DNA of 64,000 bases from Saccharopolyspora flava (GTDB taxonomy: Bacteria > Actinomycetota > Actinomycetes > Mycobacteriales > Pseudonocardiaceae): positions 558,001 through 622,000 of the forward strand of contig NZ_FOZX01000003.1 of assembly GCF_900116135.1 (NCBI RefSeq), read 5' to 3'. The notes under the pieces are model-generated. The model saw only the letters and a program-made list of their open reading frames with translations. It made no database searches and had not been told where the DNA came from. Both the position numbers and the translations under genes were made by a program. Shown in pieces: positions 43,527 to 51,643 of the stretch; the first letter of the stretch is position 1, and each line of letters starts with the position of its first letter.

Positions 43527-44357
43527 GTGACCACCGCGACCACGTACGGAGCCCGCGAGCACGCGCGGGCGCAGGAAGGGGCCACCGCCGAAGCGATGCC
43601 GGTGCTGCCCGCGTCGGCGTGGCCGAGCCCGCCGGAGGACGTCGCACCGGAGTCGCTGGTGTGGGCCGAGACCGTCGCAGGCGGCGGCTACACCCACAAG
43701 GTCCTGGCCCGCGGCACGCACCTGCGGCTGACCGACCCGCGCGGTGACGCCTGCGCGAACCTGCTGCTGCACAACGCCTTCGAGCCGATCGAGCGGCTCA
43801 ACGTCAACGACACCGTGAAGGTGCAGTGGAACGCCTACCTGGGATCCGGCGACCTGCTGCTGTCCGACCAGGCCCGGGTGCTGGCCGCGATCGTCGCCGA
43901 CGCCTCGGGCGCGCACGACGCGCTGTGCTCGGCGTCCACGCTCGCGGGCAACACCGCCCGCTACGGGGCGGGCGAGCCGCACAGCGACTCCCCCGCCGGG
44001 CGCGAGCTGTTCAAGCTCGCTCTCGCCAAGCACGGCCTCGGCCCGCGCGACGTGCCGCCGAGCCTGGCGCTGCTCAAGGGCATCCGGGTCGCCGGCGACG
44101 GCGGGCTGGAGTTCACCGGCGGCGCCGGGGCGGGTGCGTCGGTGACGCTGCGGGTGGAGATGCCGGTGATCGTCTCGATCGCCAACACCCCGCACCCGCT
44201 GGACCCCCGCCCGGACTACACCGCCTCGACGCTGGAGGTCCTGGCCTGGCGCGGCGCCCCCACCGGCCCGGACGACGCCCTGTGGACCCGCACCCCGGAG
44301 GGCCGCCGGGCCTTCGCCAACACCGCCGACTACCTCACCGCGAGGGGGATCGCATGA
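43527..44357 (+). CDS. DUF1989 protein, probable carboxyguanidine deiminase subunit (UAAP1 type)
   Basis: A 276-residue DUF1989 protein, older name urea amidolyase associated protein 1. The core is HKVLARGTHLRLTDPRGDAC followed by ANLLLHNAFEPIERLNVNDT and YLGSGDLLLSDQARVLAAIV. Paired DUF1989 proteins next to a biotin carboxylase and allophanate hydrolase have been shown in other bacteria to form a carboxyguanidine deiminase (CgdAB). That enzyme releases ammonia from carboxyguanidine to give allophanate. The GTG at 43527 has AAGGAGG 5 nt upstream; an in-frame ATG at 43512 overlaps the permease stop. It overlaps the second subunit by ATGA. Confidence 0.82.
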   Translation: MTTATTYGAREHARAQEGATAEAMPVLPASAWPSPPEDVAPESLVWAETVAGGGYTHKVLARGTHLRLTDPRGDACANLLLHNAFEPIERLNVNDTVKVQWNAYLGSGDLLLSDQARVLAAIVADASGAHDALCSASTLAGNTARYGAGEPHSDSPAGRELFKLALAKHGLGPRDVPPSLALLKGIRVAGDGGLEFTGGAGAGASVTLRVEMPVIVSIANTPHPLDPRPDYTASTLEVLAWRGAPTGPDDALWTRTPEGRRAFANTADYLTARGIA

Positions 44358-44980
44358 GCACCGTGCTGGACCAGGTCGTCGCCCCGCGCGCCCCCTTCTC
44401 GGCGGTCGTCGAGCGCGGGCACGTGCTGCACATCATCGACCTGCAGGGCAACCAGGCCGTGGACTTCCTCGTCTACGACGCCGCCGACACCTCCCGCCGC
44501 TACAGCGCCGGCACCACCGTCGCGGGGCAGGGCAACATCTTCCTCACCACGGGCAGCGTGCTACGCAGCCACGAGGACGACCCGCTGATGACGGTCGTGG
44601 CCGACACCTGCGGGCGGCACGACACGATCGGCGGCGCCTGCAGCAAGGAGTCCAACACCCTGCGGTACGGCCACCACACCTACCACCAGCACGGATGCGC
44701 GGAGAACTTCCTCATCGAGGGGTCCCGGTGGGGTCTGGGCAAGCGCGACCTGGTGGGCAACGTCAACTGGTACATGAACGTGCCGGTCGAGGACGACGGC
44801 ACGCTCGGCATCGTCGACGGCATCTCCGCGCCGGGCCTGCGGGTCGCGCTGCGCGCCGAGACCGACGTGCTGGTGCTGGTGTCGAACTGCCCGCAGATCA
44901 ACAACCCGTGCAACGGCTTCAAGCCGTCCGAGGTGCGGATGGTGGTCACCGATTCCGAGAGCGAGGTGCCGCGTGGTTGA
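44354..44980 (+). CDS. DUF1989 protein, probable carboxyguanidine deiminase subunit (UAAP2 type)
   Basis: A 208-residue paralogue of the preceding gene product. Family hallmarks are LHIIDLQGNQAVDFLVYDAA, GGACSKESNTLRYGHHTYHQ, NVNWYMNVPVEDDG and SNCPQINNPCNGFKPSEVRM. The cysteine- and histidine-rich segment near residue 95-115 suggests a metal or catalytic site. It starts within the preceding stop (ATGA) and overlaps the carboxylase start by 8 bp, so all subunits are made in step. It is expected to act with its neighbour as a heteromeric deiminase. Confidence 0.82.
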   Translation: MSTVLDQVVAPRAPFSAVVERGHVLHIIDLQGNQAVDFLVYDAADTSRRYSAGTTVAGQGNIFLTTGSVLRSHEDDPLMTVVADTCGRHDTIGGACSKESNTLRYGHHTYHQHGCAENFLIEGSRWGLGKRDLVGNVNWYMNVPVEDDGTLGIVDGISAPGLRVALRAETDVLVLVSNCPQINNPCNGFKPSEVRMVVTDSESEVPRG

Positions 44981-47900
44981 CAAGCTGCTGGTCGCCAACC
45001 GGGGCGAGATCGCGGTCCGGATCCTGCGCAGCGCGCGGGAACTGGGCATCGCGACCGTCGCGGTGCACTCGGAGGCCGACCGCTGCGCCCCGCACGTCCG
45101 GCTGGCCGACGAAGCGGTGCTGCTGGGCGGTTCTCCGGCCGAGGAGAGCTACCTGTCGGCGGAACGCGTGCTCGACGCCGCGCGCCGCACCGGCGCCGAC
45201 GCGATCCACCCGGGTTACGGATTCCTCAGCGAGGACGCGGGTTTCGCCCGCGCCGTGGAGGACGCGGGCATCACGTTCGTCGGCCCGACACCGCGTCAGC
45301 TGGAGCTGTTCGGCAGCAAGCACACCGCGCGCGAGCAGGCCATCAGCGCGGGGGTGCCGCTGCTGCCGGGCACCGGCCTGCTGTCCACGGCGGAGGAGGC
45401 CGTCGCGGCCGCCGAGGAGATCGGATTCCCGGTGATGCTCAAGGCCACCGGCGGAGGCGGCGGGATCGGCATGCGCGCCTGCCGCGACGCCGGCGAGCTG
45501 CGCTCGGCGTGGAAGTCGGTGCAGGACGTGGCCGCCAAGAACTTCGCCACCGCAGGCGTTTTCCTGGAACGACTGGTGGAGCGGGCGCGACACGTCGAGG
45601 TGCAGGTCTTCGGCGACGGCAGCGGGCACGTGCTGGCGCTGGGCGACCGGGACTGCACGCTGCAGCGCCGCAACCAGAAGGTCGTCGAGGAGTGCCCGGC
45701 ACCGGATCTGCCGGAACACCTCCGCAGGCAGATCACCGAGGCGGCGCTGACGCTGTGCTCGTCGGTGTACTACCGCTCGGCGGGAACGGTGGAGTTCGTC
45801 TACGACGTCGAGCGCGGCGAGGTGGCGTTCCTCGAGGTCAACACGCGGTTGCAGGTCGAGCACACGGTGACCGAGGAGGTCTTCGGCATCGACCTGGTGG
45901 CGTGGATGCTGCGCGTGGCGGGCGGTGACTCGGGCATGCTCGACGCGCCGCCGCGACCGCGCGGGCACGCCGTGCAGCTGCGGATCTGCGCCGAGGACCC
46001 GGCTCGCGACCACCGGCCCAGCGCCGGGCTGCTCACCCGCGTGCACTTCCCCGCCGGGGTCCGGGCGGACACGTGGGTGGAGACCGGGACCGAGATGACC
46101 TCCCACTACGACTCGCTGCTCGGCAAGCTCGTGGTCACCGGCGAGACCCGCGCCGAGGCGCTGGAGGCGGCCGCGCGGGCGGCGCGCGCGACTCGCGTCG
46201 ACGGGATCCGCACCAACCTCGGGCTGCTGCGCGCGGCGCTCGACGAGCCGCGGTTCCGCGACGTCGTCCACGACACGGCCACCCTGGCCGAGGTCAGCGA
46301 CGACGAACCGTCGATCGAGGTGCGCCGGGCCGGGACCATGACCACCGTGCAGGACTGGCCGGGCAGGATCGGGTTCTGGCACGTCGGGGTGCCGCCGTGC
46401 GGGCCGATGGACGACCTGTCGTTCCGGCTGGGCAACACCGCCCTGGGAAACCCGGAGGGCGCACCCGGCCTGGAGTGCACAGTGGACGGTCCGGCGCTGC
46501 GGGTCTCGCACCCGGTCACGGTCTGCGTCACCGGCGCGCCCGCCCCGGTCACCATCGACGGCGCGGCGATGCCGATGTGGGAACCGTTCGAGGTCCCGGC
46601 CGGCGGGGTGCTCGACATCGGAGCCACCGAAGGGCCAGGACTGCGCACCTACCTGCTGGTCTCGGGCGGTGTCGACGTACCGGAATTCCTCGGCAGCGCC
46701 AGCACTTTCACGCTCGGCCGCTTCGGCGGGCACGGTGGTCGCGCGCTGCGCGTCGGCGACGTGCTGCAACCCGGCGCTGCCTCCGGCGAACCGGCCGGTC
46801 CGGTTCCCGTCGAGCAGCGACCGCACCTGGCCCAGGCCTGGGTGATCGGTGCTCTGGAGGGGCCGCACGCGGCTCCGGAGTTCTTCACCACCGAGGACGT
46901 CGAGACCTTCTACGCCACCGACTGGCAGGTGCACTTCAACTCCGCGCGCACCGGCGTGCGGCTGGTCGGGCCGCGTCCGACGTGGGCGCGCAGCAACGGC
47001 GGCAAGGCGGGACTGCACCCGTCCAACATCCACGACACCCCGTACTCGGTGGCGGCGGTGGACTACACCGGCGACCTGCCGATCCTGCTCGGCCCGGACG
47101 GACCCAGCCTCGGCGGTTTCGTCTGCCCGGCCACGGTGGCCACCGGCGAGCGGTGGAAGCTCGGCCAGCTGCGCCCGGGCGACACCGTCCGGTTCACGCC
47201 GATCAGCCCCGACCACGCCGCTGAGCTGCGACGACGTCCCGATTCGGGCCTGGCGGCGAGTCGCCCCGCGGTGGACGACGGCGGCGTGCTGGGGACGCTG
47301 GAAGCCGACGAGACGCGCCCGTCGGTGACCTACCGCCGCAGCGGGGACGACAACCTGCTGATCGAGTACGGCCCGATGAAGCTGGACCTGGCGCTGCGGA
47401 TGCGGGTGCACGCGCTGGCCGAGAAGCTCCGCGAGCAGCGGCTGGGCGGCATCGTCGACCTCACCCCCGGCATCCGCTCGCTGCAGCTGCACGTCGACCC
47501 GGACGAGCTGCCGGTGCACAAGGCCCTCGGGCTGGTCCGGGAGCTGGAGGCCGAGCTGCCGCCGACCTCGCGGCTGCGGGTGCCGAGCCGGACCGTGCAC
47601 CTGCCGCTGTCCTGGGACGACCCGGCCACCCGCGAGGCCATCGAGCGCTACATGGCCGGTGTCCGCGACGACGCGCCGTGGTGCCCGTGGAACATCGAGT
47701 TCATCCGCCGCGCCAATGGCCTGGCCAGCGTGGACGACGTGTACCGGACGGTGTTCGACGCCGACTACCTGGTGCTGGGTCTGGGGGATGTCTACCTGGG
47801 CGCGCCGGTGGCCACCCCGCTGGACCCGCGGCACCGGTTGATCACCACGAAGTACAACCCGGCGCGCACCTGGACTGCGGAGAACTCGGTCGGCATCGGC

Positions 47901-48536
47901 GGCGCCTACCTGTGCATCTACGGCATGGAGGGCCCCGGGGGGTACCAGTTCGTCGGCCGCACGGTGCAGGTGTGGAGCGGGTGGCAGCAGCGCGGCTCGT
48001 TCGAGCCGGGAACGCCGTGGCTGCTGCGGTTCTTCGACCGGATCAAGTGGTACCCGGTCTCGGCGGAGGAGCTGCTGGACCTGCGCGCCGACTGCGCGGC
48101 CGGACGACTGGAGCTCGACATCACCGACGGCGAGTTCGTGCTGGCCGACCACGAGCGGTTCCTGGCCGAGAACGCCGAGAGCATCGACGAGTTCCGCAGG
48201 ACGCAGGCCGAAGCGTTCGAGGCGGAGCGTCAGGCCTGGGAGGCCGCGGGCGAGTTCGACCCGAAACCCGAACCGGACCTGGCGCCCGCGACGACCGCGA
48301 CGGTCGAGGCCCCGGCGGGCGGGCAGGTGGTGGAGGCGCCGTTCGTCGCCACCGTCTGGCGCACCGACGTCCGGCCGGGTCAGCGCGTCGAGGCCGGCGA
48401 GTCGTTGCTCGCGCTGGAGGCCATGAAGACCGAAGCCCCGATCACGGCCCCCGCGACCGGCACGATCGCCGAGCTCCTTGTCGCGCCCGGGGACCAGGTC
48501 GGCCCCGGCACGCCCCTGCTCACCCTCGCCCCCTGA
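44973..48536 (+). CDS. biotin-dependent urea/guanidine carboxylase
   Basis: A 1187-residue, single-chain carboxylase. Residues 1-445 are biotin carboxylase (KLLVANRGEIAVRILRSARE; ATP-grasp loop KATGGGGGIGMRAC; EVNTRLQVEHTVTEEVFGID). A carboxyltransferase of the urea-amidolyase type (AHS2, then AHS1; about 447-1000) follows, with RRAGTMTTVQDWPGRIGFWH. The C-terminal biotinyl domain has LEAMKTEAP, biotin on Lys1152. The usual label is urea carboxylase. Because of the two DUF1989 genes I favour guanidine carboxylase, making carboxyguanidine from guanidine, bicarbonate and ATP. The GTG start lies 8 bp inside the previous gene. Separate allophanate hydrolase follows after a hairpin. Confidence 0.9.
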   Translation: MVDKLLVANRGEIAVRILRSARELGIATVAVHSEADRCAPHVRLADEAVLLGGSPAEESYLSAERVLDAARRTGADAIHPGYGFLSEDAGFARAVEDAGITFVGPTPRQLELFGSKHTAREQAISAGVPLLPGTGLLSTAEEAVAAAEEIGFPVMLKATGGGGGIGMRACRDAGELRSAWKSVQDVAAKNFATAGVFLERLVERARHVEVQVFGDGSGHVLALGDRDCTLQRRNQKVVEECPAPDLPEHLRRQITEAALTLCSSVYYRSAGTVEFVYDVERGEVAFLEVNTRLQVEHTVTEEVFGIDLVAWMLRVAGGDSGMLDAPPRPRGHAVQLRICAEDPARDHRPSAGLLTRVHFPAGVRADTWVETGTEMTSHYDSLLGKLVVTGETRAEALEAAARAARATRVDGIRTNLGLLRAALDEPRFRDVVHDTATLAEVSDDEPSIEVRRAGTMTTVQDWPGRIGFWHVGVPPCGPMDDLSFRLGNTALGNPEGAPGLECTVDGPALRVSHPVTVCVTGAPAPVTIDGAAMPMWEPFEVPAGGVLDIGATEGPGLRTYLLVSGGVDVPEFLGSASTFTLGRFGGHGGRALRVGDVLQPGAASGEPAGPVPVEQRPHLAQAWVIGALEGPHAAPEFFTTEDVETFYATDWQVHFNSARTGVRLVGPRPTWARSNGGKAGLHPSNIHDTPYSVAAVDYTGDLPILLGPDGPSLGGFVCPATVATGERWKLGQLRPGDTVRFTPISPDHAAELRRRPDSGLAASRPAVDDGGVLGTLEADETRPSVTYRRSGDDNLLIEYGPMKLDLALRMRVHALAEKLREQRLGGIVDLTPGIRSLQLHVDPDELPVHKALGLVRELEAELPPTSRLRVPSRTVHLPLSWDDPATREAIERYMAGVRDDAPWCPWNIEFIRRANGLASVDDVYRTVFDADYLVLGLGDVYLGAPVATPLDPRHRLITTKYNPARTWTAENSVGIGGAYLCIYGMEGPGGYQFVGRTVQVWSGWQQRGSFEPGTPWLLRFFDRIKWYPVSAEELLDLRADCAAGRLELDITDGEFVLADHERFLAENAESIDEFRRTQAEAFEAERQAWEAAGEFDPKPEPDLAPATTATVEAPAGGQVVEAPFVATVWRTDVRPGQRVEAGESLLALEAMKTEAPITAPATGTIAELLVAPGDQVGPGTPLLTLAP

Positions 48537-48541
48537 CACCC

Positions 48542-48575
48542 GGTGGTGGGACATCCCTCGGGGTGTCCCACCACC
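48542..48575 (+). other. intra-operon hairpin between carboxylase and atzF
   Basis: GGTGGTGGGACATCCC and GGGGTGTCCCACCACC form a 16 bp stem with one G-T pair and a 2 nt gap, 22 nt before the atzF start. There is no T-run. It may tune atzF expression or stabilise the upstream mRNA. Confidence 0.6.
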
Positions 48576-48596
48576 CCGCTCAAGCAAGGAGATGCC

Positions 48597-50234
48597 GTGT
48601 CGTCACTGGAGTCGTTGCGCGCCCGGGTGCGGACCGCCTACCGGCGCATCGCCGAGGTCGATCGACCCGAGGTGTGGATCGACCTGCGGCCCGAACCGGA
48701 ACTGCTGGACGAAGCGGTCGAGATCGCAGCCCGGCTGCGCGCGGGCGAAGCGCTCCCGCTGGCCGGGAAGCTGGTCGCGGTCAAGGGCAACATCGACGTC
48801 GCCGGGCTGCCCACCACCGCGGGCTGCCCCGCCTACGCCTACCGGCCCGCCGCCGACGCCCCGGCGGTGGCGCGGCTGCGCGCGGCGGGTGCTCTGGTGC
48901 TGGGCACCACCAACCTCGACCAGTTCGCGACGGGCCTGGTCGGGACGCGGTCCCCGCACGGTGCCGTTCGCAACGCCGTCGATCCCGACCGCATCTCGGG
49001 CGGGTCGAGCTCCGGCTCGGCCGTCGCGGTCGCGCTGGGCATCGCCGATCTCGCGCTGGGCACCGACACCGCCGGGTCCGGCCGGGTCCCGGCCGCGCTG
49101 AACGGGATCGTGGGGCTGAAGCCCACCAACGGACTGATCTCCACCGAGGGCGTGGTGCCGGCGTGCGCGAGCATCGACTGCGTGACGGTCTTCGCCCGCA
49201 CGGTCGGCGAGGCACACCGAGCGCTGGACGTGCTCGCCCCGCCGGTCCCGGCGTCGACCCCGGCCGCCCCGCACCGCATCGGCGTCCCGGCCCCCGAGGA
49301 CCTCGGCCGGCTGGCGCCCGGCTGGGCGGAGGCGTTCGCGGACGTAAGCGAGCGGTTCCGGGCCTCGGGCGCGGAGCTGGTGCACGTCGATCTCACACCG
49401 TTCCTGCGCGCGGCGGAACTGCTGTACCAGGGCGCGTTCGTCGCCGAGCGGTACGCGGCGGTCGGCGAGTTCGTCGACGCCCACCGCGACGAGGTCGATC
49501 CGGTGGTCGGCGAGATCATCTCCGCGGCAGGCCAGATCCCCGCGCACCGGGCGTTCACCGATCAGCGGCGGCTGGCCGAGCTCGCGGCCGAGGCCGAGGT
49601 CCAGCTCCGCGGGGTGGACGCGCTGCTGCTGCCGACCACCACGGGACATCCCACGATCGCCGAGGTCGCGGCCGATCCGGTCGGGGTGAACAGCGCGCTG
49701 GGGCGGTTCACCAACTTCGCGAACCTGCTGGGGCTCGCGGCACTGGCGATCCCGGCGGGCCGGGTAGGTGGTCTGCCGTTCGGCGTGACGCTGGTCGGCG
49801 CCGCGCACCAGGACCGCGCCCTCGCGCACGTCGCGGACCTGCTGGCGGAGACCGAACCGGTGCTGCTGGCGGTCGCCGGGGCGCACCTGAGCGGTCAGCC
49901 GCTGAACCACCAGCTCACCGACCGCAACGCCCGCCTGGTGCGCACCACCACGACAGCGCCGGTCTACCGGCTGCACGCTCTGCGCACGACACCGCCGAAA
50001 CCGGGCCTGGTGCGCGCCGAGGCGGGCAAGGCCGTCGAGGTCGAGGTCTGGGAGCTCACCGCGTCCGCGTTCGGGTCCTTCGTCGCAGCACTGCCCGCGC
50101 CGATGACCATCGGAGCGGTGGAGCTGTCCGACGGCTCGACGGTCCGGGGCTTCCTCTGCGAGCCCGCCGCCCTGCACGACGCGGAGGACATCACGCACCA
50201 CGGCGGCTGGCGCAACTACCTCGCGGAACGCTGA
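48597..50234 (+). CDS. atzF: allophanate hydrolase
   Basis: A 545-residue amidase-signature enzyme hydrolysing allophanate to ammonia and carbon dioxide, the last step of the pathway encoded here. The catalytic triad is visible: Lys63 (VAVKGNIDVAG), the cis-Ser137 (GGSSSGSAVAVALG) and nucleophile Ser161 (GTDTAGSGRVPAA). The C-terminal ~120 residues (LSGQPLNHQLTDRNARLV onward) form the second domain found in full-length AtzF and urea amidolyase. The GTG at 48597 follows AAGGAG. The gene ends just before palindromic element C. Confidence 0.93.
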   Translation: MSSLESLRARVRTAYRRIAEVDRPEVWIDLRPEPELLDEAVEIAARLRAGEALPLAGKLVAVKGNIDVAGLPTTAGCPAYAYRPAADAPAVARLRAAGALVLGTTNLDQFATGLVGTRSPHGAVRNAVDPDRISGGSSSGSAVAVALGIADLALGTDTAGSGRVPAALNGIVGLKPTNGLISTEGVVPACASIDCVTVFARTVGEAHRALDVLAPPVPASTPAAPHRIGVPAPEDLGRLAPGWAEAFADVSERFRASGAELVHVDLTPFLRAAELLYQGAFVAERYAAVGEFVDAHRDEVDPVVGEIISAAGQIPAHRAFTDQRRLAELAAEAEVQLRGVDALLLPTTTGHPTIAEVAADPVGVNSALGRFTNFANLLGLAALAIPAGRVGGLPFGVTLVGAAHQDRALAHVADLLAETEPVLLAVAGAHLSGQPLNHQLTDRNARLVRTTTTAPVYRLHALRTTPPKPGLVRAEAGKAVEVEVWELTASAFGSFVAALPAPMTIGAVELSDGSTVRGFLCEPAALHDAEDITHHGGWRNYLAER

Positions 50235-50244
50235 ACCCGGCTGA

Positions 50245-50315
50245 GGGCAGTTTTAGCCATAACTGTCCGGACATTTCGGGCATCAACCCCGGACGGTTAG
50301 GGCAAAAACTGCCCC
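50245..50315. repeat. palindromic element, copy C (inverted core)
   Basis: The left arm starts GGGCAGTTTTAGCCATAAC at 50245 and the right arm ends GGCAAAAACTGCCCC at 50315. The 22 bp core (50269-50290) reads GGACATTTCGGGCATC and so is in the opposite orientation to copies A and B. It fills the convergent gap between atzF and the HhH-GPD gene and may terminate both. Confidence 0.82.
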
Positions 50316-50319
50316 GTGG

Positions 50320-50898
50320 TTACTTCGCGGCCTTCGCGGCGGCCTTCTGCTCCTTCTTGAAGGAGCGCACCTCCTGGAGGGTCTGCTCGTCGACGACGTC
50401 GGCGATGGAGCGGCGGGAGCCCTCGTCGCCGTAGGCGCCGGCGGCTTCGCGCCAGCCCTGCGGCTGGACGCCGCGCTGCTTGCCGAGCAGGGCGAGGAAG
50501 ATGCGGGCCTTCTGGTCGCCGTAGCCGGGCAGGGCCTTGAGCCGCTTGAGGACTTCCTTGCCGTCGGGGTCGCCGTCGGTCCAAATCCGCTCGGTCCGGC
50601 CGTCGTAGCGCTCGACGACGTGCTGCGCGAGCGCCTGGACGCGCTTGGCCATCGACCCGCCGTAGCGGTGGATCGCCGGTTTCTGCACGCAGAGCTCGAC
50701 GAACTCCTCGGGATCGCACTCGGCGATCTTGACGACGTCGAACCCGCCCATCCGATCGGCGATCTTCTTCGGACCGGCGAAGGCGAGCTCCATCGCCACC
50801 TGCTGGTCCAGCAGCATCCCGGTGAGCAGCGCGAACGGGTCGTCCGAGAGGAGCTTGTCGGCCTCGGCGTCGCCGGTCAGGTTGAGCTTGTTCGGCAT
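50320..50898 (-). CDS. HhH-GPD family DNA repair-like protein
   Basis: A 192-residue helical protein. FALLTGMLLDQQVAMELAFA near residue 23 and LKALPGYGDQKARIFLALLG (about 125-144) match the helix-hairpin-helix-GPD fold of base-excision glycosylases. An aspartate normally follows the hairpin in catalytic members. Here GVQPQGWREAAGAYGDEGSR comes next, so the activity is uncertain. The C-terminus is lysine/alanine-rich (KKEQKAAAKAAK). No Fe-S cysteine cluster is present. The ATG at 50898 is preferred over a start at 50928. Confidence 0.8.
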   Translation of the reverse strand: MPNKLNLTGDAEADKLLSDDPFALLTGMLLDQQVAMELAFAGPKKIADRMGGFDVVKIAECDPEEFVELCVQKPAIHRYGGSMAKRVQALAQHVVERYDGRTERIWTDGDPDGKEVLKRLKALPGYGDQKARIFLALLGKQRGVQPQGWREAAGAYGDEGSRRSIADVVDEQTLQEVRSFKKEQKAAAKAAK

Positions 50899-50962
50899 GC
50901 CCCCATCCTGGCACGCACAACCGCCCACAACGCCCGGAAGGGCTCGCCGAGGTCTCGTTCGC

Positions 50963-51520
50963 TCATGCGGTGGTGAAGTCGACCTCGGCGGTGGTGATCG
51001 TCCCGGCCGTGCGGCCGGGGGCGGCCTGGTACTGCCAGTACAGGTTGGTGTGCGCGATGACCTCCTCGGGCGCGGGCGCGCCGTAGCGGGTCAGGTCGCT
51101 TGTGGTGTGGGCGTCGCTGACCAGCGTCGCGTCGTAGCCGCGGGTGAAGGCGCCGTGCAAGGTGCACCGGACGCACTGGTCGGTCTGCGCGCCCGTCACG
51201 ATCACGCGCCCGATGCCGCGCTCGGCGAGCACCTCCTCCAGGTCGGTGTCCTCGAAGGCGTCGCCGTAGGACTTGTGCACCAGCGATTCGGCGGCGGCCC
51301 GGTCGAGCTCGGGCACCAGGTCCCAGCTCTCGCTGTCGCGGGTCAGGCCGTCGTCGTGGTGCTGGACCCACACCACGTCCACCCCGGCGCCCCGGGCGCG
51401 GTCCACGAGATCACCGATGTTGGCCACGACCCGATTCCGGTCGTGGGCGTCGGCGACCACGCCGTTCTGCACGTCGATGACCAGTAGCGCGGTGTTCGGC
51501 CTGTTCTGCAGAGTCGTCAT
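50963..51520 (-). CDS. isochorismatase-like cysteine hydrolase
   Basis: A 185-residue hydrolase with the Asp-Lys-Cys triad of the family: Asp16 (ALLVIDVQNGVV), Lys83 (SLVHKSYGDAFE) and Cys116 (GAQTDQCVRCTLHGAFTRGY). Members act on nicotinamide, isochorismate, ureidoacrylate or biuret/carbamoyl substrates. The substrate here is not determinable from the sequence. Given the nitrogen-assimilation operon 700 bp away, an amide such as biuret is conceivable but unproven. GGGAGAG precedes the ATG at 51520. Confidence 0.85.
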   Translation of the reverse strand: MTTLQNRPNTALLVIDVQNGVVADAHDRNRVVANIGDLVDRARGAGVDVVWVQHHDDGLTRDSESWDLVPELDRAAAESLVHKSYGDAFEDTDLEEVLAERGIGRVIVTGAQTDQCVRCTLHGAFTRGYDATLVSDAHTTSDLTRYGAPAPEEVIAHTNLYWQYQAAPGRTAGTITTAEVDFTTA

Positions 51521-51643
51521 GATCTCTCCCCCGTTCGCCGATGCCCCGATGCTAGGTCGCGGCACCGACAGCGCCCGCCGCCGCGAACGTCCCCGGTCGA
51601 GTGAGCGGATGCGCCGGTCGGCGGCCGTGTGAGGATTCAGGGC

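Noticed and set aside
44946-48587. Open frame of about 1213 codons antisense to the biotin carboxylase gene
   Set aside because: High GC at third codon positions leaves opposite frames open. The translation is low-complexity (R/G/H/V/Q-rich), has no family motif or ribosome site, and the plus-strand gene is unmistakable.
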